A stretch of 32,549 nucleotides of DNA from JBCCJA01 sp039045975 (GTDB lineage Bacteria; Planctomycetota; Planctomycetia; Planctomycetales; Planctomycetaceae). The position numbers were made by a program, and so were the translations under genes. The stretch's first letter is position 1. Each line of letters opens with the position of its first letter. Below the pieces are notes generated by a model. It was not told where the DNA came from. It made no database searches and saw only the letters and a program-made list of their open reading frames with translations. Below, piece after piece: positions 1 to 6,165 of this stretch. Location of the stretch: NCBI GenBank assembly GCA_039045975.1, contig JBCCJA010000044.1, positions 1 through 32,549 of the forward strand, written 5' to 3'.

Positions 1-5
1 CGACG

Positions 6-23
6 CGCTCCCTACCGGGAGCG
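6..23 (-). terminator. Hairpin downstream of the MoxR gene
   Basis: A perfect 7-bp stem (CGCTCCC/GGGAGCG) closes a 4-base loop 26 bases past the stop codon of the minus-strand MoxR gene. No T tract follows within the window, so it may be a terminator, a 3' end-protecting stem, or chance in GC-rich DNA. Confidence 0.3.
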
Positions 24-49
24 GCTAAACGGGGTCGAATCATGGGGTG

Positions 50-1066
50 TCATTCGTATTTCTTGACGGTCGGTTCCGCGACGGCCTCGAGCAGCCGGCC
101 GACCATCTTGACGGCGTCGATGCCCTCGGCCTGCGCCTGATAATTCAGTCCGATGCGGTGCCGCAGCACGGGGACGGCGACCTTGCGGACGTCGGCGGCC
201 GTCACGACCGGGCGGCCGTCCATCGCCGCGACCGCTTTCGCCCCGGCGATCAGGTACTGCCCCGCCCGCGGCCCGGCGCCCCAGTCGACCAGCTCCCGGA
301 CGAAGTCGGGGGCGGAGGCGTCGGCCGGGCGTGTCGCCCGGACGAGCGCCGCGACGTACGAAATCGTCGTCGGCGTCGCCTCGATCGCGTTCACGTTCCG
401 CTGCAGGACGAGGATCGACTTCGCCGAGAGCACCTTCCGCACCTCGGGCTTCTCGCCGCGGGTCGTCGCGGTGAGAATTGCCTCTTCTTCTTCACGAGTC
501 GGGTAGTCGATCGTGACGTTGAACATGAAGCGGTCAAGCTGTGCCTCGGGGAGCGGATAGGTCCCCTCCTGCTCGATCGGGTTCTGCGTCGCGATCACGA
601 AGAACGGGTCGGGCAGGCCGTGCGTGTCACGCCCGACGGAGACTTCTTTTTCCTGCATCGCCTGGAGCAGCGCGGCCTGCGTCTTCGGCGGGGTCCGGTT
701 GATCTCGTCGGCGAGGAGGATATTCGTGAAGACCGGGCCCTCGACGAAGCGGAACCGGCGGCGGCCGTCCTCCGTCTCCTCGAGCACGTTCGTGCCGGTG
801 ATGTCGGACGGCATCAGGTCGGGCGTGAACTGCACCCGCTTGAACGACACGTCGAGGATCTCGGCGATCGTCGAGACCAGCAGCGTCTTCGCGAGCCCGG
901 GGACGCCCTCCAGCAGCACGTGGCCGCCGGTGAAGATCGCCCCGAGGATCTGCCCGATCACGTCGTCCTGGCCGACGATGACCTTGTGCAGCTCGTCGAC
1001 CATCAGGTCGCGGTGGGCATGAAATTTGGTCAGGAATTCGTCGAAGTCTCGTTTGTCGCCGGCCAC
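50..1066 (-). CDS. MoxR-family AAA+ ATPase
   Basis: This is a cytoplasmic AAA+ ATPase of the MoxR type. Such proteins act as chaperones that remodel or activate partner proteins, often encoded next to DUF58 and von Willebrand A-domain proteins. Seen: a Walker A motif GVPGLAKT, a Walker B region ILLADEINR followed by the family-typical PPKTQAALLQAMQE, the sensor-1 segment IATQNPIEQEGTYPLPEAQ, and a C-terminal lid domain. The frame stays open to an ATG at 1129. I chose the GTG at 1066 because GGAG lies five bases before it and because the extra 21 residues are Arg/Ala/Gly-rich and not family-like. That gives 338 residues, a normal MoxR length. The GNAT gene lies just upstream on the same strand. 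Any DUF58 partner would lie beyond the left edge of the window. Confidence 0.93.
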   Translation of the reverse strand: MAGDKRDFDEFLTKFHAHRDLMVDELHKVIVGQDDVIGQILGAIFTGGHVLLEGVPGLAKTLLVSTIAEILDVSFKRVQFTPDLMPSDITGTNVLEETEDGRRRFRFVEGPVFTNILLADEINRTPPKTQAALLQAMQEKEVSVGRDTHGLPDPFFVIATQNPIEQEGTYPLPEAQLDRFMFNVTIDYPTREEEEAILTATTRGEKPEVRKVLSAKSILVLQRNVNAIEATPTTISYVAALVRATRPADASAPDFVRELVDWGAGPRAGQYLIAGAKAVAAMDGRPVVTAADVRKVAVPVLRHRIGLNYQAQAEGIDAVKMVGRLLEAVAEPTVKKYE

Positions 1067-1145
1067 GGTGGCTCCACGCTGCGGTGCGATCGCTCGGCCT
1101 GATCGTAGGGCCCGGCCTCCCGCCGCCATACCGACCGTCGCCGAC

Positions 1146-1745
1146 TCATCGTCCGACGGACCGCTCCGTCGTCCGGACGATCCGGAACCCGAGGTCGCGA
1201 TACAGATCGATCGCCGGCGTATTCGTCGCGGTCACTTCGAGGCTGACACGCGACAAGCCCGACTCGCGGAAGCCGAGCAACGCCCGCACGAGCAACGCCC
1301 GCCCCACGCCCCGCCCCCGGGCGGACGGCACGACGCCGATGTTCTGCACGGCCCCCGTCGTCGGCGACAGCCGTAGTCCCTGGATCGTGCCGACGTCCGA
1401 CCGGTCTTCCGCCGGCCCGCCCGTCGTCCGCACCAGCCAGGTCGCTTTCGGCAAGAAATTCGGACGATGGACGATCCTCCGCATCAGTTCGCCGCAGTTC
1501 CCGGCGGTGCGAAAGCAGGGAAAGACGTCGGCGTCGTACTCGTCACAGAAGGCGGCGTGTTTCACCGCGGCGTGACGGCAGATCAGCCGGTCGACCGGAT
1601 CGACCCGCATCGACCACGGCACGAAGCGGAACCCGTCCGGCAAAGTCGGCACGACCCGCATGCGGCGGACGTCGACCTCCATCACGTACCGCAACACGCG
1701 GTCGAGCCCCGCCGTCGGTCGCTGCGTCGTCGCCTGACTGATCAT
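1146..1745 (-). CDS. GNAT-family N-acetyltransferase
   Basis: A protein of 199 residues with a GNAT fold in its C-terminal half. Members transfer an acetyl group from acetyl-CoA to an amine; the substrate cannot be told here. Seen: the acetyl-CoA-binding motif A, strand QNIGVVP followed by RGRGVGRALL (residues about 134-152), and the motif-B-like tail TNTPAIDLYRDLGF (about 175-188), both typical of the superfamily. The first 100 residues have several Cys and His (for example CRH, FCDEY, CFRTAGNC) and no clear match. The gene is about 80 bases upstream of the MoxR start on the same strand, so the two may be co-transcribed, but no functional link is evident. Confidence 0.85.
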   Translation of the reverse strand: MISQATTQRPTAGLDRVLRYVMEVDVRRMRVVPTLPDGFRFVPWSMRVDPVDRLICRHAAVKHAAFCDEYDADVFPCFRTAGNCGELMRRIVHRPNFLPKATWLVRTTGGPAEDRSDVGTIQGLRLSPTTGAVQNIGVVPSARGRGVGRALLVRALLGFRESGLSRVSLEVTATNTPAIDLYRDLGFRIVRTTERSVGR

Positions 1746-1871
1746 GCCGAGGGCGTTTTCTGGCCGGGAAGCATCAAGATTTATGCCCGGGCCGGGATTC
1801 GCCCACGGGGACTCCCCCGGAAACCGTGAAAACCTGCACGCCTGCGAACCGTCGTCGCGAACGCCCTGTCG

Positions 1872-1900
1872 TTTCTTCTGCGGTGAAGCTCCGATATAAC
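1872..1900 (+). promoter_or_regulatory. Probable promoter of tRNA-Met
   Basis: A TATAAC -10 hexamer at 1895-1900 ends ten bases before the tRNA. With a 17-base spacer the -35 would be TTTCTT (1872-1877), which is poor. The -10 is conspicuous in GC-rich surroundings. Confidence 0.45.
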
Positions 1901-1910
1901 TGCGATTGAT

Positions 1911-1984
1911 GGCGGCGTAGCTCAGTTGGTTAGAGCAGCGGAATCATAATCCGCGTGTCGTGGGTTCGAGTCCCTCCGCCGCTA
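1911..1984 (+). tRNA. tRNA-Met (CAT), elongator-like; Ile2 (CAT) not excluded
   Basis: A full cloverleaf of 74 bases can be drawn. The acceptor is GGCGGCG/CGCCGCT with a terminal G-U pair and discriminator A. The D arm is GCTC...GAGC, and the anticodon stem GCGGA/TCCGC is perfect around the loop ATCATAA (anticodon CAT). The T loop is TTCGAGT. The T stem GTGGG/CCCTC contains one T-T mismatch. CCA is not encoded. A CAT anticodon can belong to elongator Met, initiator Met or lysidine-modified Ile2. The 1-72 pair and the D arm argue against the initiator. Elongator Met is my preferred reading, and other tRNA genes of the genome would settle it. Confidence 0.9.
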
Positions 1985-2049
1985 GTCGAAATGCCGATCG
2001 TCTCTGGGGCGTTTGAGCGGGCCGGGACGGCAGGAGAGCCGGCCCGCGG

Positions 2050-3864
2050 GTGTCGATGATGTTCCCTCGACACGGCCTGTTCTGGAAATTCCTCCTGCCT
2101 TATGTCGTCCTCGGCCTGACGGCCGGGGCGAGTCTGTGCTGGGTCTCGGGGCTGCTGCTCGAAGACACACTGATCTCCGGGCTGCAGAGAGGCCTGTTCA
2201 CCGACCAACTCGTCCTCGGGCGGACCTTCTACGACACGTTCGCGCAAGACGAGCCGGAGCAGATCGCACAGTTCGTGCGGAATTACGGTGCGATCCCCGG
2301 CCGTCGTATCACGTTCGTCCGCGGCGACGGCACTGTCGTCGCCGACAGCCGCGAAACCGCGACCCGCATGCCGAACCTGCGGGACGCCCCGGCGATCGCC
2401 GAAGCCCGCCGCGATGATTTCGGGGCCGCGATCGTGCTACTCGACTTCGACACGCCCGCCGACGGCGTCAGGGCCCTCGCGGTCGCACGCCGCGTCGGGA
2501 CGCGTGAGGACCCGACAGGGATCGTGCGGATCATCGCGTCTTTGGAAGAGATAGACGGCCAGGTCGGCAGCTTCCGCCAGAGCGTCGCGATCTGGTCGAC
2601 GTTGGTCGGCCTGATCGGCCTGCTGCTCGCCGCATGGATGTCGCAGCGGGTGTCGTCGCCGATCGGCCAGTTGACCCGCGCGGCGACCCGCCCGGCGGGA
2701 CGCGCCGCTGTGTTCGAACGGGTCGCGTCGGGCGGCGGCGACGAACTTTCGCGCCTCGGCCAGGCGCTGCGACGCATGGACGACGCCCGGGAGGCGTTGA
2801 TCACCGACCTACGGAATCAGAACCGGAACCTCCGCTCCAGCGAGATCCGGGCCGCCGCGGTGCTCGACGGCATTACCGAAGGCGTCGTCGCGGTCGACGA
2901 CTCGGAGACGGTCCTGTCGGTCAATCAGGCCGCCGTGCGACTGCTCGACCTGCAATCACCCGAAGCCGTCGTCGGCCGGCCGCTGTGGGAGGTCGTGCGG
3001 CAAAAGGCGATCCTCGACGCCGTCCGCGACTGCATCGAAGCCCGTCACCAACAGACGCAGGAGTTCAGGGCCGAACGCGGTGAGCAGACCCTCGCGGTCC
3101 GGGCCGGCATGTTGCCCGGCACACCGAGCCCCGGAGTCGCCGTCGTCGTCCACGACGTAACCGAACTGCGACGGCTCGAGCAGATCCGCACCGAGTTCGT
3201 CGCCAACGTGCACCACGAACTCAAGACGCCGCTGTCGGTCATCTCCGCGTGCACCGAAACGCTGATGAACGGGGCCGCCGACAGCCCCGCCCACCGCGAG
3301 CGGTTTCTGTCACGGATCGCCAGCCAGAGCGATCGGCTCGCCGCGTTGATCGGCGATCTCCTGAAGATCGCGCGGGTCGAATCGACGCGGGACGTGTTCG
3401 AACTCGATTCGGTCGATCTCGGCGAAGCGGTCGAGGCTTGCGTCGACGGCCACGCCGAAGTCGCCGCCGCCAAAGACGTTTTCGTCGCCGCGATCCCGCC
3501 CGCCGAGGCGGTCCGTGTGCTCGCCGACGTCTACGGCCTCCGCACGATCTTCGACAACCTGATCTCTAATGCGATCAACTACACGCCGGGCGGCGGGACG
3601 GTCCGCGTCGCGTGGTCGGCCGACGGCCCCGACACCGCCGTCGTCGAAGTGACCGACACGGGGATCGGCATCCCGGCCGAACACCGCGACCGCGTATTCG
3701 AACGCTTCCATCGCGTCGACGCGGCCCGCAGCCGCGAAGGCGGCGGCACGGGGCTCGGCTTGGCGATCGTGAAGCACTTCGTCGCAGACTTCGGCGGCCG
3801 CATCGAACTCGACAGCGAGGTCGGACGGGGATCGACCTTTCGCGTGCTGCTGCCCCGCTCGTGA
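2050..3864 (+). CDS. phoR: Sensor histidine kinase, PhoR-like
   Basis: A membrane sensor kinase that would autophosphorylate and pass phosphate to the PhoB-like regulator encoded two genes downstream. Layout over 604 residues: TM1 about 11-37; an extracytoplasmic region to about 177; TM2 178-197; HAMP to about 250; PAS about 265-370; HisKA with phospho-acceptor His389 in HHELKTPLS; and HATPase_c with N box Asn507 (NLISNAINY), G1 box DTGIGIP (from Asp536) and G2 box GTGLGLAIVKHF. All catalytic motifs are intact. The start is GTG at 2050 or one of the ATGs at 2056 and 2059; AGGAG at 2032-2036 precedes them all. The assignment to phosphate rests on the phoU and phoB-like neighbours. The gene starts 65 bases after the tRNA. 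Confidence 0.88.
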   Translation: MSMMFPRHGLFWKFLLPYVVLGLTAGASLCWVSGLLLEDTLISGLQRGLFTDQLVLGRTFYDTFAQDEPEQIAQFVRNYGAIPGRRITFVRGDGTVVADSRETATRMPNLRDAPAIAEARRDDFGAAIVLLDFDTPADGVRALAVARRVGTREDPTGIVRIIASLEEIDGQVGSFRQSVAIWSTLVGLIGLLLAAWMSQRVSSPIGQLTRAATRPAGRAAVFERVASGGGDELSRLGQALRRMDDAREALITDLRNQNRNLRSSEIRAAAVLDGITEGVVAVDDSETVLSVNQAAVRLLDLQSPEAVVGRPLWEVVRQKAILDAVRDCIEARHQQTQEFRAERGEQTLAVRAGMLPGTPSPGVAVVVHDVTELRRLEQIRTEFVANVHHELKTPLSVISACTETLMNGAADSPAHRERFLSRIASQSDRLAALIGDLLKIARVESTRDVFELDSVDLGEAVEACVDGHAEVAAAKDVFVAAIPPAEAVRVLADVYGLRTIFDNLISNAINYTPGGGTVRVAWSADGPDTAVVEVTDTGIGIPAEHRDRVFERFHRVDAARSREGGGTGLGLAIVKHFVADFGGRIELDSEVGRGSTFRVLLPRS

Positions 3865-3919
3865 CGAAGTCATCCGGTCGACAGGCACACTGCCGCGTTT
3901 TTCATCATTCCTTAATCCC

Positions 3920-3935
3920 AACATTGTTAACATTG
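3920..3935 (+). promoter_or_regulatory. Direct repeat AACATTG x2 in the phoR-phoU gap
   Basis: Two identical heptamers AACATTG (3920-3926 and 3929-3935) with a 9-base period lie in an AT-rich patch (about 3896-3940) of the 136-base gap between phoR and phoU. PhoB binds tandem direct repeats in other bacteria, usually with an 11-base period, so this may be a variant Pho-box-like site or promoter element for phoU-phoB. The spacing does not fit the known consensus. Confidence 0.35.
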
Positions 3936-4000
3936 GCACAACGGCAGCCGATCTCCGCCGAAACCGCCGGCGGGCGACGGGCCGCCGCGGGCGCCGAACG

Positions 4001-4759
4001 ATGTCGATCCATCTCACCCGCGACCTCGAAGACCTGCATCGCGACCTCTGCGAGATGTCGGCGATGGTCGAGGACGTGCTCGATCACGGCCTCGAACAGA
4101 TCCGCCGGCCCGGACACGGCGTCGCCGCGAAGCTCGCCGCCGTCGACCGCAAGATCGACTGGTTCGACGTCCAAATCGAAGAGAAATGCCTGAAGATTCT
4201 GGCGCTCTACCAGCCGGTCGCGCTCGACCTCAGACGCATCATCGCGGTCCTGAAAATCAGTAAGGAACTCGAACGCTGTGCCGACCTCGGCGTCCACATC
4301 GCCGAGCGGGTCGAGGCGTACGCGACCGCCGTCGCGGACTCGGGGCCGGCCGGCGGGTTCGTCCCTCAACGACTGCCCGAAATGGCCCGGCTCAGCCGCG
4401 ACATGGTCCGCGACAGCATCGACGCGTACGTCGAACTCGACCCTTCGAAGGCCCGCGAGGTCTGCGACCGCGACGACATCGTCGACGAACTGAACCGCGA
4501 GATCCTCGCCGAGCTGAGCGACCTGATGCGGGCCGACGCCGGCTCGGTCGAGCCGGCATTGAGCCTGTTTTCGGTCTCGCGGCACCTGGAGCGGGTCGCC
4601 GACCACGGCACGAACGTCGCCGAGGAGGCGGTCTACCTGGTCGAGGGCTCGATCATCCGACACCACAAACGGTTCCCGGAGCGGCAACCGGGGGAAGAGC
4701 TCGCCCGCGACGCCGAGCCGCGACCCGCCGTCACACCGGCGACGCCCGACCGTAACTAA
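4001..4759 (+). CDS. phoU: Phosphate signalling protein PhoU
   Basis: PhoU is a cytoplasmic all-helical protein that links the Pst phosphate transporter to the PhoR kinase and keeps the Pho regulon off when phosphate is ample. Seen over 252 residues: two PhoU repeats, each with the family E/DxxxD metal-cluster helix. The first contains KELERCADLGVHIAE (around residue 90), the second RHLERVADHGTNVAEE (around residue 200). The polar tail after about residue 225 (ERQPGEELARDAEPRP) is probably disordered. It lies between the kinase and the response regulator. No pst transporter genes are in the window, although phoU usually follows pstB. The start ATG at 4001 gives the standard N-terminus (MSIHLTRDLEDL). 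Confidence 0.93.
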   Translation: MSIHLTRDLEDLHRDLCEMSAMVEDVLDHGLEQIRRPGHGVAAKLAAVDRKIDWFDVQIEEKCLKILALYQPVALDLRRIIAVLKISKELERCADLGVHIAERVEAYATAVADSGPAGGFVPQRLPEMARLSRDMVRDSIDAYVELDPSKAREVCDRDDIVDELNREILAELSDLMRADAGSVEPALSLFSVSRHLERVADHGTNVAEEAVYLVEGSIIRHHKRFPERQPGEELARDAEPRPAVTPATPDRN

Positions 4760-4809
4760 TAGGGCTATGCTGCGTCGGCGTCGGGCCCCGGCAAGAATCG
4801 CGATCCGTC

Positions 4810-5508
4810 ATGAAAAAGCCGTCGGTTTTGGTCGTCGAGGACGAACGCCACCTCGCCGAGGTGCTCCAGTTCAACCTCGAGAACGAAGGTTTCGACGTCA
4901 CCGTCGCCACCGACGGCCAGGACGGACTGAACCGTGCCCAGGCCCTGTTGCCCGACGCCGTCGTCCTCGACCTCATGCTGCCGGTCGTCGACGGGCTCCA
5001 AGTCTGTCGCCAGCTGCGTTCCGACCCGCGGACCCAGCACCTCCGCATCCTAATGCTGACGGCCCGCTCCGAAGAGGTCGACGAGATCGTCGGCTTCAAC
5101 ATGGGGGCCGACGACTACGTCACGAAACCGTTCAAGATCAAACCGCTGGTCCACCGCATCAAGGCGTTGCTCCGCCGCGGCAGCGATCAGACGAAACGGG
5201 GCGAAAAGCTCGCCGTCGGCGGGATCGAGATCGACCGCGTCAACCACATCTGCCTGATCGACGGCGAAGAGGCGGGTCTGACGCCGACGGAATTTCGCCT
5301 GCTGTGGTCGCTGATGCGACAGGCCGGGCGGCCGTTCAGCCGGAACGAACTCATGGACACTTGCCGCGGCGAAGACGCGAACGCCCTCGAGCGAACCATC
5401 GACGTGCATATTCGGTCTTTACGGCAGAAGCTCGGCGACCGCGGCCGGCTCGTCGAAACCGTCCGCGGAATCGGCTACCGCTTCCGTGTCGCCGAGGCGG
5501 CCGTCTGA
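4810..5508 (+). CDS. phoB: OmpR/PhoB-family response regulator
   Basis: A two-component DNA-binding regulator of 232 residues, the likely partner of the PhoR-like kinase. The receiver domain (1-120) has the acidic pair Asp11/Glu12, phospho-acceptor Asp54 in VVLDLMLP, Thr84 and Lys106 in DDYVTKPFK. The C-terminal winged helix (about 133-228) has the family signatures LTPTEFRLLW, the recognition-helix region RTIDVHIRSLRQKLG, and VRGIGYRF. The gene begins 50 bases after phoU and ends 82 bases before tRNA-Arg. In most bacteria phoB precedes phoR; here the order is phoR-phoU-phoB. The symbol is an inference from context, since OmpR-family regulators look alike. Confidence 0.88.
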   Translation: MKKPSVLVVEDERHLAEVLQFNLENEGFDVTVATDGQDGLNRAQALLPDAVVLDLMLPVVDGLQVCRQLRSDPRTQHLRILMLTARSEEVDEIVGFNMGADDYVTKPFKIKPLVHRIKALLRRGSDQTKRGEKLAVGGIEIDRVNHICLIDGEEAGLTPTEFRLLWSLMRQAGRPFSRNELMDTCRGEDANALERTIDVHIRSLRQKLGDRGRLVETVRGIGYRFRVAEAAV

Positions 5509-5541
5509 CCAGCGGCAGCCGTGCCTGGCCCGACGGCGACG

Positions 5542-5570
5542 TTGACGGTCTCGCCGGCCGTTCGTACGGT
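5542..5570 (+). promoter_or_regulatory. Probable promoter of tRNA-Arg
   Basis: TTGACG (5542-5547) and TACGGT (5565-5570) are separated by 17 bases, and the tRNA begins 20 bases after the -10. The -35 is strong and the -10 weak. Confidence 0.45.
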
Positions 5571-5590
5571 CGCGACCCGCGAACGACCAC

Positions 5591-5664
5591 GTTCCCGTAG
5601 CTCAATTGGATAGAGCGCCGGCCTCCGAAGCCGGAGGTTGGAGGTTCGAATCCTCCCGGGAACG
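5591..5664 (+). tRNA. tRNA-Arg (CCG)
   Basis: A complete cloverleaf: perfect acceptor GTTCCCG/CGGGAAC, D arm GCTC...GAGC, anticodon stem CCGGC/GCCGG around the loop CTCCGAA (anticodon CCG, reading CGG), T arm GGAGG-TTCGAAT-CCTCC, discriminator G. CCA is not encoded. Confidence 0.95.
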
Positions 5665-6165
5665 CTCAGCCTTTCAGATTGCCGATTCGGGCCATCGCGC
5701 CAGCCTAATTCTGCGGCCTTTGAGTCACCTCGGCCTGAGGTGCGGCTCCGGCAGCCACTCGTGATACCTAGGCCCGGACGTGACCTTTGAAATTTCTCCG
5801 CTTGAAGCGGACACGATTCGGCGCTTTTGGCGGAATAAGCGGGCAACACTCGCCCCGAACAGGCGCATCGACAGTCGAAGGACGGTACCGGTTACCGCCT
5901 CCGCCATGGCAAACCTAGGCGTGGAGACGTCGTGATTCGTCCGCATCTTGATGTCCCGAACGCTCCCGCATCACGCGGCTGGAGATCTTCTGGATACCTC
6001 ACAAACCACACAAAAAATCAAACGTTCACCGCCGGTGTGATGCGACTGCCGAAAATTTTCGGCTCCGCAGACAATTCGGCACAGGATCGTGGGGCAAAAT
6101 CACAATAGTTGACGATGAGGCCGGGGTTCGTGAGCTGCTTGCCGAGCAATACCCTTGTGAAAACA
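5665..6165. other. Gene-poor gap between tRNA-Arg and the cytochrome gene
   Basis: I see no convincing gene in these 500 bases. The short minus-strand open frames at 5725-5946 and 6026-6268 have no recognisable motif and no ribosome site. Visible elements are a 6-bp hairpin with a 5-base loop at 5726-5742 (CACCTC/GAGGTG), the small inverted repeat CACCG-C-CGGTG at 6027-6037, and a 16-bp palindrome at 6048-6063, listed separately. The last 170 bases are poorer in GC than the genes around them, as expected of a regulatory region. Confidence 0.5.
6048..6063. promoter_or_regulatory. 16-bp perfect palindrome GCCGAAAATTTTCGGC
   Basis: A perfect two-fold symmetric 16-mer with an AAAATTTT centre lies about 100 bases upstream of the first plausible start of the cytochrome/DUF1592 gene. 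It resembles a dimeric repressor operator and is too symmetric (no loop) to be a good RNA hairpin. The regulator is unknown. Confidence 0.4.

Noticed and set aside
1784..1815. tRNA-like 3' half on the minus strand (T-arm-like GGGCGAATCCC and CCCGGGCA)
   Set aside because: The T loop lacks the TT of TTC and no matching 5' acceptor strand or anticodon arm can be drawn. It is probably chance or a very old remnant.
5591..6165. tRNA-Arg as an integration site with an adjacent island
   Set aside because: I saw no integrase gene and no direct repeat of the tRNA 3' end downstream, and the following genes look typical of planctomycetes.
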